DNA from: Patiria miniata
Taxonomy: Eukaryota; Echinodermata; Asteroidea; Valvatida; Asterinidae
NCBI RefSeq assembly: GCF_015706575.1
Contig: NW_024037059.1
Coordinates: 29,398,129-29,462,128, forward strand
Reading direction: 5' to 3'
DNA length: 64,000 nucleotides
The notes beneath the pieces are model-generated. The model saw only the letters and a program-made list of their open reading frames with translations. It searched no databases and was not told where the DNA came from. How positions within the stretch are numbered: the first letter of the stretch is position 1; each line of letters opens with the position of its first letter. Below are positions 35,577 to 46,999 of the stretch, in pieces. The translations under genes and the position numbers were made by a program.

Positions 35577-35756
35577 TAAGCTGTGTAAAATCCTTCATGT
35601 TGTGAAAAGGGCTGCGGGTAGGATTGGAATCATTTGCCGGTTGCCTGGCTATCAGTCATCATGGCAAGACCTCGGTTTAATGCTCAAGGGCAAATGATTC
35701 CAATCCCAAACCACATCAGCCTTGTTTTCACAACATGCAGGATTTTACACAGCTTA
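35577..35756. mobile_element. 180-bp palindromic element
   Basis: TAAGCTGTGTAAAATCC at the left is mirrored by GGATTTTACACAGCTTA at the right. Inner arms CATGTTGTGAAAAGG / CTTGTTTTCACAACATG and GATTGGAATCATTTGCC / GGCAAATGATTCCAATC. It lies directly beside the 475-bp palindrome. Confidence 0.8.
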
Positions 35757-35985
35757 AAACAGCACTGAAACTGATTAAAGCAAGGAACTTGGTCACAGTG
35801 TCCAAAAAAGTTGTCGTGATCAATTGACAATTGTGCAGTGGTGCGTGACTGAAATTAAATGAAACTCATAGGGGTTGAGGCCAAGGATAAGGACTATCTG
35901 CCCAACCAAACATTTTCAAAATTGACCTCATGGTTTTGAAGTTATTATAAAAACAGTCAGACAGACCCATTTTAGGGACATACCA

Positions 35986-37221
35986 GTACTGTTATGTATA
36001 ATATATTTATCTTCAAGTGAAGTTGTATCCTCGATCCTGATTGGTCAATCCATGGCAACAACAGTGTGATATTATAATTGCACGATCCATATCGCACCTG
36101 GTGTTTTGCGCTTTTCCAAGATGCGAGCGACGTGTCCCACGCACTTCATTACTCCGTGTTCCACTTGCGCTTGCAGGATAACTTATAGTATTCATAATAT
36201 AAATGTATTGACAAAAAAGTTCTATCCCTTTAAAAAAATAATAATAATCAAGCCCCCCACCCCCTCCCCTAAAAATTTAGTTCTTGATCCGCCCTTGTAT
36301 ACACTGTACACCATTTGCAAGTAAGTCCCCAAGTAAATGGAGTGGTAGTGTAGTCGATGTGTTTTGCTCCAAGTCATCCCAAGAGCATCTACTCCAGTAG
36401 ATGACAATCTCATCCCAATGCCAAACCATCCCGCGTTTCAGCTAGAGAAAGTCCACTGCGAGCCTAAACCCCTAATCAATTTTTGGGACTTTATAATGTG
36501 AGAGATTTGCTCCCTCTTGGCACATGTCTACATCTAGGTATCTCAAGACCTGTTAGTATCTTGTTCGGCCTAAAGCAAGGATGGGAGGGATTAAAAAGAA
36601 GCCCCAGGATTGCACGGTAATAAATGAATCTGTTTGCGGAAAGCTTTGCGAGTATTACTAGGCAGCTGGGAACAGAACTGAAGCTAAAACAAGTTGCAAC
36701 CTGCACCCGATTTCACGAAGCGCTGCGATGCATCGCAACCCGAGTTACGATGTGTAAGACGTTGCAGCTTGCGATGCGTGGTATGATCCATTTCGCGAAA
36801 CTTGCAATGTGTTGAAAGCGTCGTAAGTTCCTTGACAATGGCTTGAAACATGTCGCAAGTTACGACGTGTCTAGTGGTCATCGCAAAATAAGAAGCGTCC
36901 TTTTCTTAGCCAGTTTTATGCTTTAAAAATACATAAACGAGACTATAATACCAAGACAATGTGTGTAAAGTTGTAAATAGAAAATGCATCGAATAATTAT
37001 GAATTAGCCTGGAATATTGCAATAGAAATTTCAAAGTAGCTATACAGTCAACTAAGAGCTTCTTTTCCTTTAAAACTGCATCACACGTCCGCCATTTTGT
37101 TTTACGTTTAAAAAAAAAACGAATAGTGGAATTTAAACTGAATGTTCAAAAATTCAGATTTAAATCCAATCACTAACTGAAATCTATATGAATTCACAGA
37201 ATCATAAAAATGATTACAAGT
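35986..37221. other. No gene; short hairpin repeat near 36705-36885
   Basis: A stretch rich in GCGATGCATCGCAA and TCGCAAGTTACGACG words (36705-36885) looks like a decayed hairpin MITE. Otherwise AT-rich, with a poly-purine AATAATAATAATCAAGCCCC segment near 36235. No coding signal recognised. Confidence 0.4.
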
Positions 37222-38297
37222 TCTCCACTCACAGGGTGTGTCCAAAAAAGGAAACCCAAAATGGTACCCCTTTAGGCCCCCCCAAAAAAGTCTCCGGTTT
37301 CTGGTATGCGCGCGCGTCGCCGTATTTTTTTTCAATGAAAGATGGTGTCTCAAAACCGCCAAACTCACTGGTTTGACTGGAATCCTGCTGCTGCACAATT
37401 TTAACGTGTTTTTAGATTGGGTTATGGTCTAGAATAAGCTTTATGTGGCCTCTCTGGACTCCCGTATATTTGCACTAAGTTTAGTCAGGCACCATTTGCA
37501 GTCATCAGCCGACATTTGAAGCAAATAAATCAGGTAAAAAAAAAAAAGAAGCCGCGTCGCCGCACCACTTTTTGGGCAAGCTCCATACCAGAAACCGGAG
37601 ACTTTTTTTTTTTGGCCTTATTTTGTTGTTTTAAAAAAGTTCTGCATGTAGCACTTTCCAGATCTAGGAAATGAAAGCCAAATTAGTAAGCTTGCTTTTA
37701 GTAAAAGAATCATTCAAATCACTCTAAATGTACTTTTCCAGTTATGGAATTTTGAGCACAAACACCGTTTTTAAACCTTGTCCACGGATCACAATAAAGG
37801 TACGTGACATTTCAGCAAAACAAAAACTATTCACATATCAAAATCAGAACACTCTCATAACCATGATAACTGGCACTTATCGTAACATTTATTTAAAAAC
37901 CTGCTGCTTCCAATGTCAAAACAACATGTTTTATACAAAATGTTATAATGTCAAGAGTTTATAGTCTTGCCCTGCCTTCTATACTTGGCTACCCTGCGGA
38001 CTTATGGGATTATTCTGATATCATTGTCAGGATAGGACATGGTTTTATTTTAACTGAAAATATCATGTACCGGTACCTTATACATGTATGTGATCCGTGG
38101 ACAAGGTTAAAAAAAAAAGTGTTTGTGTTCAAAATTCTATAACTGGAAAAGTACATGAGCGATTCAAATGATTCTTTCACTGAAAGAAAGCTTATAAATT
38201 GGGCTTTCATATCCTAGATTTGGAAAGCGCTACATGTAGAAATTCTTTAAAAAATAGGGGGCACCATTTAGATTTTTTTTTTTAAACTCACCCTGTG
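37222..38297. mobile_element. Family C element, copy 3, interrupted by family Q copy 2
   Basis: The left end ACAGGGTGTGTCCAAAAAAG with CCAAAATGGTACCCCTT mirrors the right end (GGGGGCACCATTTAGATT, AAACTCACCCTGT). The left arm stops at 37274 and resumes at 37618 on the other side of a Q element. The centre (about 37860-38085) differs from copy 1. Confidence 0.7.
37275..37617 (+). mobile_element. Family Q PIF/Harbinger-like MITE, copy 2 (nested in family C)
   Basis: TTA duplications at 37272-37274 and 37618-37620. Ends GGCCCCCCCAAAAAAGTCTC and GACTTTTTTTTTTTGGCC. Inverted TCCGGTTTCTGGTATG / CATACCAGAAACCGGA. 343 bp, closely similar to 28284-28653. Confidence 0.8.
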
Positions 38298-38302
38298 TAA
38301 AA

Positions 38303-38590
38303 AGAAAAGTCTGTCGCGAGCCAATGTGGCTCATCAGGCCGGCGTTTATCTCCGGTTTCAGTTGCATGAAACGACTGAGAATATGTCTACTCCCCCTGGA
38401 TGGGATGCTAGTCCATCGCAGGTTACTCCCAGCTAATGGCAGTACCCATTTATACTCCTGGGTGGAGAGGGGCAAGTGGGGGTGAAGTGCCTTGTCCAAG
38501 GAAACAACATATGACCAGCAGCTGGATTCGAACCCCTGACCCTCTGATCATGAGTCACGAACCCTAACCACTATGCCACACACTCCCCTG
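38303..38590 (-). mobile_element. tRNA-derived SINE, nearly full length
   Basis: On the minus strand: tRNA-like head GTGTGTGGCATAGTGGTTAG, B-box GGTCAGGGGTTCGAATCC, then TTGGACAAGGCACTTCACC, GGAGTATAAATGGGTACTGC, CCATTAGCTGGGAGTAACC and a 3' part with CGGCCTGATGAGCCACATTG. The body matches the fragment at 8583-8705. No open tRNA cloverleaf, so not a tRNA gene. Confidence 0.8.
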
Positions 38591-38934
38591 TAATATACAT
38601 AAATGCAAGACTCTCCTAAATGTCTACAGATTTTCTGGCGGCCGCTGGCTGCTTCAAATCTGCCTGACAAACAACCTTCCGATTGACTTTTAATGACGCA
38701 GCCCTGCCCCCCAAAAAAATGCGCAGCCTGGGAATTGGGCTTTTGTTTGAATAACCTTCATCCAGCAATATATACCGGGGTAGCAAGCACGTCCCAAGTG
38801 TGTTTATCAGTCAGCTGCAATCTTAAGAAGATCGGGGGCTCAAGTGATTATCATCAGAGCAGTCAGTTCATATTTTAATCAGGGGAAAATGGAAATGGCG
38901 AACGCGCACGCAGGTAGCAGATGATGTTGCGTAT

Positions 38935-38971
38935 GTGTACATGTACATGTACATGTACGTACATGTACATG
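38935..38971. repeat. (TACATG)n microsatellite
   Basis: GTGTACATGTACATGTACAT and continuing: about six tandem TACATG hexamers, with a single-base interruption. The same palindromic word is scattered through the window. Confidence 0.9.
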
Positions 38972-39118
38972 TCATGCACACATGTACTGGTACGTATCTT
39001 TTCGTACTAACTGCCTGCAGACATGATTGCATAACGGTTCAATATTTTTTCTCAACCTGTCACGCCATTAAAATAGCACATTACCTCCCATTAAAAACTG
39101 CAAGATTTTGTGGAGGCA

Positions 39119-39654
39119 TTAAAGATATACCGGTACATGTAGTCCATCATTTGTAATTTGTGCATTTTGTTCGTATGAAGCAACAATAGTGTTCAAAATC
39201 TAATGAAGGATACTGAACAACTAACCTGATGAAGTTTCAGCTCAGCTTCAGCTGTACATTATTCCGAGAAAAACAGCATTCTAGGATCTCAATTTCAAAT
39301 CAAAAGTTACTGAATCATGTTTTGAATTGTTTTGAATTGCAGTTATATGCGAGGTCGCGCACTGATCCGACGAATTATAGCAACTGCGCGCGCGTGTGCG
39401 TCGTGCCAATGCTTGCGCGCGCTTCGCCGAATAACAAAACGAACAAATAATTTAAATTTTCCTACGGTGCGTCTTTAAGACGCACCGTTGGAAAGGCCTT
39501 CTTTCGTTGATTACTTCAAAATGACAGCTTCCCAGAAAGAATAATTTCACAGGGAGTTTAGTTCCCTTACTATCTTTCAACCAAGTTTGTTTTTCAACAA
39601 TAATTATGCCAGTTACTTTTTCGGATGGCTGCAAATGATGGACTGTAGCTTTAA
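39119..39654 (-). mobile_element. Family B DNA transposon, copy 3, flanked by a 32-bp direct repeat
   Basis: Reverse family B: starts with TTAAAGATATACC, then AGTCCATCATTTGTAATTTG, and ends AATGATGGACTGTAGCTTTAA; contains GGTGCGTCTTTAAGACGCAC. It is flanked by direct copies of a 32-bp segment (TTAAAAACTGCAAGATTTTG then TGGAGGCATTAA) at 39091-39122 and 39651-39682, differing at one base. This is much longer than a TTAA duplication. Confidence 0.8.
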
Positions 39655-39791
39655 AAACTGCAAGATTTTGTGGAGGTATTAACATGTTATACAAATGCAC
39701 TGTTCCTTTTCCCCTCTATTGAACTGAATACATTCAAGGACCACTAATTTTAACTGAGGTTGAGGATAAAAAGATGGTACCAGTATTATGC

Positions 39792-40293
39792 TTAAAGGTA
39801 ATACAACATTTGCAAATATCAAAAAACAAAACTACTAAATTACTCTGAAATACCTTACTGGACTGTTAGTGAATGACAGTCTAAAGCATCCTGTGTAATC
39901 ATGGCACCTGGTGTGCTGTCATTTTCAAGAAAAGTGGAATTTTCGTATCAAGTTCCAACAATGGTCGGCCGACCATTGTTGGAAAAAGCATACTTTTTTC
40001 AAATGCTGCCCCCAATTTGCCAAATTTAGTCAGTCCACATTTTGTTTGCAATCAGTTTCACGTCCGTGAACGGGTGCAAGCCAGTTTGTCTGGTTGCCTG
40101 AAATGACAATTCCCCCACGTCTATAAATTGCTCCATTTTGTCTGAAGTAGGGTCAGGGCACCCGACTACAAGAACAGCATTTTTGTCTTGGTTTTCCAGC
40201 ATCTATGAGCACAAAACTTTAAAAAGATCAGTGTAACAATATTTGCTATAAAATACTAACCCCCAAATCCATCCATTTCTGAAAATTACAGCA
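39792..40293 (+). mobile_element. Family A DNA transposon, copy 4 (right end lost)
   Basis: Starts TTAAAGGTAATACAACATTT, has the palindrome CAACAATGGTCGGCCGACCA, and runs to ATCCATCCATTTCTGAAAAT, then departs from the family at CAGCACAGAG. Confidence 0.8.
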
Positions 40294-41263
40294 CAGAGCC
40301 CATAGCAGGGGCACGTCTTCACTCAAATCCCCCCCCCCCCCCCCCAGTCTTCCTACGTTTCCTGATACAGCAGCTAGATCCGCCCCTGTCTGCAGGTAAA
40401 GTTGTACGTTGACAACACCCATTTGTTTTTTTGCCAAGATATTGCAAAATATCCATGATGAAAATGGATACGCATGGGTGCATTCTACAGAAATGAACAA
40501 TACTGCTAAATAAAGATGTTTTATGTAATCAGCTACGGTAGCTGTGTGTCGTGCACAACTATTCCTACACTGTGAGTGCAAAACCTGTGCACACATTTTT
40601 GTACCCAGGAGCAGACGATATTTAGTCGCCGTAATGAATTGCCCACCCTAGCTGTTTGTTGATTTGGTCTGGACAGCTACTCTAGTGTTGGAGTGAGCTG
40701 TCAATCCTTAAGACACTCACCCCGACCCGACCCCCCCCCCCCCCCCCCCTACCTAACTCCTGCAGTTAGGCTCATACTGTGACCACTGGGGCGGAGTACC
40801 AACTACTTAGAGTTTATGGTAAGGTAGACATACATGTACATGTCTAGTTGCGGGCGCAGCTGTGTGGGTGTGTGTATTGGCTCGGATGGGGGAGTGATTT
40901 TAAGGGCTTTGCACTATTAGAGCTCAAGTGTGACTCCGATTGCACGGGTTGTCATGGCAACAGTGCGGTGACCGCAACTTAAGTGCACTCCTGCCTCTGC
41001 AGATATGGGACACACTCTCCGGAGTTTCTGTAAACCAACTTGAGCATCGCAAACGCTATGCATACAGTGCCACAGAATGTACATCATCTGGCATATAAGG
41101 CAGAAAATCCATGCGTCCGTCACGCATTGAGCGTAATGCACACTGCATGATGCGTGATGATCAATGTTCGAAGCACAATGCGCAATTGTCAGTTTACCTG
41201 TATTGTGCATTCCAATCCGTATAGCATTATCCGTTAAACCAAAAAATATGCTTCAGGTATAGA
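40294..41263. other. Gene-free stretch with two poly-C tracts
   Basis: C17 at 40329-40345 and C19 at 40731-40749. Short ORFs only; nothing coding recognised. Confidence 0.5.
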
Positions 41264-41400
41264 TTTAAAGGGGCATTATTGCCTGAAATCCCTGAAAATT
41301 GTCTGTTTTGGATTGTATATTTATATTTTAAAGGTCTAGTTGAAATTAAACTAACCTAATGTCTTACCGTTTCCGAGAAAAGACGACAACAAATCTTGGT
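41264..41400 (-). mobile_element. Fragment related to the TTAA element at 19201-19728
   Basis: TTAAAGGGGCATTATTGCC is followed by CTGAAATCCCTGAAAATT and TAATGTCTTACCGTTTCC then GAGAAAAGACGAC, which match the complement of about 19616-19728. Only one end is present. Confidence 0.5.
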
Positions 41401-41544
41401 TGTTTAATTGGACACGATGGAGTACACACGCGAATTTCCTGTCGTTTTCATTGAAAGTACATGTACGATACACGTTGTGTGTTTCACATAAATTACGCAG
41501 TACAGCACCAAACATACAATTTACAAATTTATTCTCCCAGTATA

Positions 41545-42236
41545 CAGGGTGCATAAAAAAAACCCGAAACCGAGATATTATTGCTAATTGGAACAGAAGT
41601 AGGGCACATGTGAATCAAAGGGAGATATCCTCTGTTAGGGTTGAATCTCCTCTTTAAAACGACACCGAGATCATGCATACTAGTTGACTGAGCAGTGACC
41701 AATTTTATGAAAGGGTCTAGCATTGCGCCACTTTTCATGGCAAAATTTTATTTTTTTCCCCACCTGCCTTGATCGGCAACCATAGCCTTTCACTCTGTGA
41801 CAATTGACACCACAAAAACCACAATTGAAAAGTGGCGCAATTCTCTAAGTAGACCCTTTCATAAAATTGGTCACTGCTCAGTCAACCATGAATGTAATGA
41901 CATGATCAGGGTGTCATTTTAAAGAGGAGATTCAACCCTAACAGAGGATATCCCTTTGATTCACATGTGCCCTATGAGTTCCAATTAGCAATAACATCTG
42001 TTTTCGTTTTTTGGAAAGATTTCCATATACGAAGTTCACTCAACACCCTGTGTACAAACCCTATGAGATTGGACTGAACATTTTTAAGTGTTTTCTAAGA
42101 AAATGCTTGTATTTTCTCACTGCTCAAATTGACTTTGATGACATGAAATTGCTATCTGGGGGCTTGTTAGTCAATACAGAGGAAAATTAGTGAACTTCGT
42201 ACATGGAAATCTTTCCCGTTTTTTTTATCCACCCTG
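41545..42236. mobile_element. TA-flanked element with CAGGGTG ends and long internal inverted repeat
   Basis: TA at 41543-41544 and 42237-42238. Ends CAGGGTGCATAAAAAAAACC and TTTTTTTTATCCACCCTG. Internal arms of about 165 bp, 41570-41735 (GGCACATGTGAATCAAAGGG, CTCTGTTAGGGTTGAATCTC) and 41830-41998, are inverted copies. Tc1/mariner-like by its target and ends. It also has an internal CACCCTG end-like motif at 42044-42050, which may mark an older boundary. Confidence 0.75.
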
Positions 42237-42238
42237 TA

Positions 42239-43245
42239 TTGCACAGTACCGGGTACATGTTATGAACATGTGCATGTATGCAAATGCATGTACTGTACAT
42301 GTACCTTAATGTATACAATAACTCTAATCATTACACAATGCAGTGGCAAATTATGATTCAGCAAATGGCATGATTTATTACGCACTCACCTTAATATAGG
42401 AATATAATGCTGCCAATCTTGCAAAAAGCAAACAGTTCACAGTGCACGCACAATAGTGACGTCAACGTTGAATACTACAGGGATATCCAAGCTCTGTAGA
42501 TGTCACACAGGATGTAGAAGGTCTAAATTGTACATGTATGCATTAAACTGCAGCTTCAGAGCTCAGCTCCAAGTGCAACCAGCAATCATCACTCACTGCC
42601 TTTAACCATGTACACGTACCACCGAGTGCTACTTTGATTCTGTAAATACAAGCTTGACAGATTTTCACGATGAATTCCTAGCTCACAGTAGTTGCTTAAG
42701 GCTACTGCACAGTGGCTTCCTGGCATTACTTGGCCCATACCATCATGTAACGATACCCAACAATATACAGTGCACATTTATATCACACCAGTACTACAGG
42801 TCTATTTTTAGACGCAGCGGCAGTCCTGTAAACGCATGCTGGGCCGGCTTAGCCAATGAAAGAGATTGAATGGTTGTGCAGACGGAACGGTGACCTGTGA
42901 CATTGTCATTATTTTGCATTATACAACTGTACACTCACAGAATGCAGCTGTACATGGATTTAAAACAATTCTAACGAGGGCATTGTGCATGCAGCACAGT
43001 ACAAAATTAATATCGTTATTATTATTATTATTTCATCTGTGGGATATAAACTGCAAGTGCACAATCAATGAGGACGACACAGAAATACAATCCTGAAATT
43101 GTATGTAATTTAAGACGATGAATCAATGGAGGTTTTAACAAGATGTAAAAAATCTATAGAATATACAGTGTGCACGTACGTATTTCATGAGCCTATCGGA
43201 ACTACCTGTAGGATTATTTTACAATTTAATAACTTGGAGGAATGG
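42239..43245. other. No gene recognised
   Basis: Short ORFs only. ACATGTAC words near 42255-42305. Confidence 0.5.
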
Positions 43246-44680
43246 TTAAATTTTGCTTTTGCTGTAATTTTCAGAAATGGATGGATTTGGGGGGTTAGTA
43301 TTTTATAGCAAATATTGTTAAACTGATCTGTTAAATGGTTTGTGTTCATAGATGCTGGAAAAACCAAGACAAAAATGCTGTTTTTGTAGTCTGGTTCCAC
43401 CCTCCTTCAAATGAAACGGAGCAATTTATAGCATCGGGGAATGGTCAGGTCAAGGAACCAGACTGGTTGGCTTGCACCCGTTCACAGACAGTGCGTGAAA
43501 TTAGACAAAAAAAGTGGTCAGACAAAATGTCCGAGCACAATCAAAAGTGTTCTGCCATTGTCAAGTTTTGATCTGCCATTTAGCGTTCCAAATTCGATTC
43601 ACGCGTTCGTTTCTGTAGTAAGCCACGTTGTGAGAATTTAGTAACAATCACGCACTTAAAGCATACCGCGCAACACAACGTACTTTGATCTTGCTAAATT
43701 CTCATTACATGTATGCGCGTCAATGTCCTTATACTCTATATTTCGACTCGTCACTATACAGACTCGATTCAAGTCTGCAGAACACATAACTTAAACTGGG
43801 TGAAATTGCAGTTCTGAATGTCCAAAGAGGCTCGATCGAATTATTATAGCAAGGAATAGAGGTTGAATCAGGTCCAATTTAACACTTTTGCCCAATAGAA
43901 ATTAACTGGGAATTCCACAAACGGCCACTGCTCATTTCCATAAAATGTCTTGAAAAGTACAAAAAGTTGTATTAACTGATTTGTAGAAGAAACACGAAGA
44001 CTGCTGATCGAAACACAATTTATCGACTTGATTTCACGTCTATTTTTTGGCAAACGGCACGTACGTACGAATGCCAATCTATCGCTGTGCACGCCGCGCT
44101 GTACTAGACTGTGTAATGATTGGGGTGTAAACGCGTTGCATCTATTGCGTGAATATAAGACAACACGTACATGTAGTTAGCAGCCGCTCAGCGTACGGTA
44201 AGTATTACAGACCGGATCATCGGAAATAAACAACCAAATACTTTTGAGTGCAAGCGTTTATTTCATACTTCTGAAAAAGACAACTCCACAAAGAATACAT
44301 AAATCGCTCGGACATTTTGTCCGAGCACATCTGCATTTGGTCGGACAAACCATGAAAGTGGTCGGAAAATGTCCGATGTCCGACTGTAATTTCACGCACT
44401 GCACAGATGTGTACAACCAATTTCAAACAAAATGTGGACTAACTGAATTTGGTAAATTGGGGGCAGTATTTGAAGAAAAAAATAGTTTTTTTCCAAAGAT
44501 GGTTGGCCGACCATCGTTGGAAGTTGCCAAAAAAATCCCGCTTTTCTTGAAAATGACAGCACACCAGGTGCCATGATTTCACAGGATGCTTGAGACTATT
44601 ATTCACTTACAGTCAGGTAAGGCATTTCATAATAATTGGGCAGTTTTGTTTTTTGATGTTTGCATGTTGTATAATTACAG
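43246..44680 (-). mobile_element. Family A DNA transposon, copy 5, split by a hAT-like insertion
   Basis: The first part 43246-43488 (TTTTGCTGTAATTTTCAGAA to GCTTGCACCCGTTCACAGA) and the second part 44402-44680 (GTGGACTAACTGAATTTGG, GATGGTTGGCCGACCATCGT, to GATGTTTGCATGTTGTATAA) together make one reverse family A copy. The 913 bp between them is another element. Confidence 0.8.
43489..44401. mobile_element. hAT-like non-autonomous element nested in family A
   Basis: Inverted ends CAGTGCGTGAAATTA and TAATTTCACGCACTG, flanked by CACAGA at 43483-43488 and 44402-44407. Sub-terminal GTGGTCAGACAAAATGTCCG and its variants (CATTTTGTCCGAGCACATC, GTGGTCGGAAAATGTCCGA) recur near both ends. CAG-type ends and a short target duplication suggest hAT, though 6 bp is shorter than the usual 8. 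No transposase recognised. Confidence 0.65.
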
Positions 44681-45965
44681 TACCTGTATACATGTACATG
44701 CAATGAAGAGACTTTAATCGAGATTCTCCATACATCCCTGTGATTCACATCAAAGTACCTGTACATGTACATGTGTCGATAACCCTTAATTTATTCCTGC
44801 TTTTTGCACTAACCAGTATTTTGTACCGTAAGGGAAAAAAATATTGCATATAAATTTTAATGAGCTTTTTCAAGCAAAAAGGTTGCTTCATGTGGAACAT
44901 TTGAATATTTCAATACATAAACAGTGTACAAGTATAATCAGTTGACTACTGTCTGCTTCACACAAAATGCACCAATTTCTCAATGATATATGAGCATTAT
45001 CGTCGCTTTCAATATTGTAAATTTTGTTTTACGGCATGAAGGATTGTATCTGACTGAGACTTTTGTTAACATCAAGTGCCATGGCCTTGATGTGATCTAA
45101 CACATTTTCTTTTGTCGGGGGCAATCGGTGGATTCGCGCTATCACTTGATTCTGCAGAAATTTGATTGTACGATCGGTCGATGCTGTAGGAAATCTCATT
45201 CTTTACTTCCATTTAAAATGAAAATAAAAAGAAAAGGTGATCGACCAATGGCAGTGTGGTCGACCGATCGTGCAAAAGCATTTCTGCACAATTGCCAACA
45301 ATACCCTGATCTACATGTATACCGAATAAAAATTTGTTATGGCATCGGGAGAAATTAGCTCTGATTCGCTGGACTTAAGAATACATATGTGTAACTTAAG
45401 AAAGACAAAAATAATCAAGAACTAGGTAGGCCTACAAATTGGAAGCCGAATCAGATCGAACCAAGCCGAATGATTGCGATTTAGTGCAGAATAAAACCGA
45501 ATTGTAGCGATTTGTGAAGAATAACATAAGAATAACTCAAGAATCATCCAGAATGACCCAGAATTATGCCGATTGAGTGAATACATTTGTAAGCTATTCT
45601 TATAATATTCATACATTTCTTGATACATTCGTAATGATTCAGGACAAAGTTGACTGTTAACACCAAAAATAACTCTACGAAAATTAATGCAATAAGAATA
45701 TCCAGAATGCTGTAATATCCAGAAGTAGTTATGAATACAACAAGAATAAACCAAGAATTGAAATTGATTCCTGAATCAACGCGACAATTTTGAACATGTT
45801 CCAAATTTGTCGGAGCGCTTCCCGATCTTTAACGATCCTCACCAAACTAACAGAATCATCCCGAGGCAGCAAAGAAACATTTACTCAAGAATTACTATTC
45901 GTACCGGTAGCAATTGTGGTGATTGCAGTGTATGGCATAGCCTTTTCATAGTTCACACGAATGCG
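44681..45965. other. No gene; one hairpin at 45153-45288
   Basis: TGCAGAAATTTGATTGTACG with ATCGGTCGA (from 45153) is mirrored by TCGACCGATCGTGCAAAAGC with ATTTCTGCA (to 45288), a 136-bp foldback. Between 45440 and 45760 the word AGAAT recurs often, giving a degenerate simple-sequence look. Confidence 0.55.
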
Positions 45966-46826
45966 AATACATTCAACTTTTATGAAATTCACATTTGGAT
46001 AATGCACAGTTTAGTACCTGATTATTCACAACTGCGTTCAACTTTTATGAAATTCACATTTGGATAATGCACAGTTTAGTACTTGATTATTCACAACTGC
46101 GTTCAACTTTATGAAATTCACATTTGGATAATGCACAGTTTAGTACTTGATTATTCACAAGTGCGCCGTTCAACTTTTATGAAATTCACATTTGGATAAT
46201 GCACAGTTTAGTACTTGATTATTCACAACTGCGTTCAACTTTTATGAAATTCACATTTGGATAATGCACAGTTTAGTACTTGATTATTCACAACTGCGTT
46301 CAACTTTTATGAAATTCACATTTGGATAATGCACAGTTTAGTACCTGATTATTCACAACTGCGTTCAACTTTTATGAAATTCACATTTGGATAATGCACA
46401 GTTTAGTACCTGATTATTCACAACTGCGTTCAACTTTTATGAAATTCACATTTGGATAATGCACAGTTTAGTACTTGATTATTCACAACTGCGTTCAACT
46501 TTTATGAAATTCACATTTGGATAATGCACAGTTTAGTACTTGATTATTCACAAGTGCGCCGTTCAACTTTTATGAAATTCACATTTGGATAATGCACAGT
46601 TTAGTACTCGATTATTCACAAGTGCGCCGTTCAACTTTTATGAAATTCACATTTGGATAATGCACAGTTTAGTACTTGATTATTCACAAGTGCGCCGTTC
46701 AACTTTTATGAAATTCACATTTGGATAATGCACAGTTTAGTACTCGATTATTCACAAGTGCGCCGTTCAACTTTTATGAAATTCACATTTGGATAATGCA
46801 CAGTTTAGTACTCGATTATTCACAAC
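45966..46826 (+). repeat. Minisatellite, 65-68 bp x 13
   Basis: Unit: GTTCAACTTTTATGAAATTC, ACATTTGGATAATGCACAGT, TTAGTACTTGATTATTCACA, ACTGC. Copies start about every 65 bp from 45968. Two sub-types alternate in blocks: ending CACAACTGC, or CACAAGTGCGCC with a longer unit of 67-68 bp. Copies differ by only a few bases. Confidence 0.95.
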
Positions 46827-46999
46827 TGCGTTTGACCGAATATTCAAAATTCGGAGGTCAGAGTTTACCCATGCCAGCTTCAACTGCATGCCATACGTGC
46901 ATTATCAACAGTTACAGGCAAAACGCGCCAGTTAAAATTTGTGCACGGGAATCGATGTTAAAGGCTGCAGGAGTGTTTTGCAGTTAGCATTTTATGGCT

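Larger units (their letters stand above)
34873..35985. mobile_element. Outer palindromic element enclosing two further palindromes
   Basis: The left arm 34873-35092 (CCATGAGCTCAATTTTGAAA, TTGGCCTCAACCCCTATGAG, GGACACTGTGACCAAGTTCC) is the inverted copy of the right arm 35757-35985 (GGAACTTGGTCACAGTGTCC, CTCATAGGGGTTGAGGCCAA, TTTCAAAATTGACCTCATGG). Everything between the arms is accounted for by two other palindromic elements (35097-35571 and 35577-35756), so the original element was a foldback of about 450 bp. Non-coding. Confidence 0.8.

Noticed and set aside
38520-38590. A possible tRNA gene on the minus strand
   Set aside because: A and B box-like sequences are present, but they run directly into the SINE body shared with 8583-8705.
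42044-42050. CACCCTG taken as the right end of the element starting at 41545
   Set aside because: It lacks a flanking TA directly after the end and its adjacent bases do not mirror the left end, whereas 42236 does both. It may be an older internal end.
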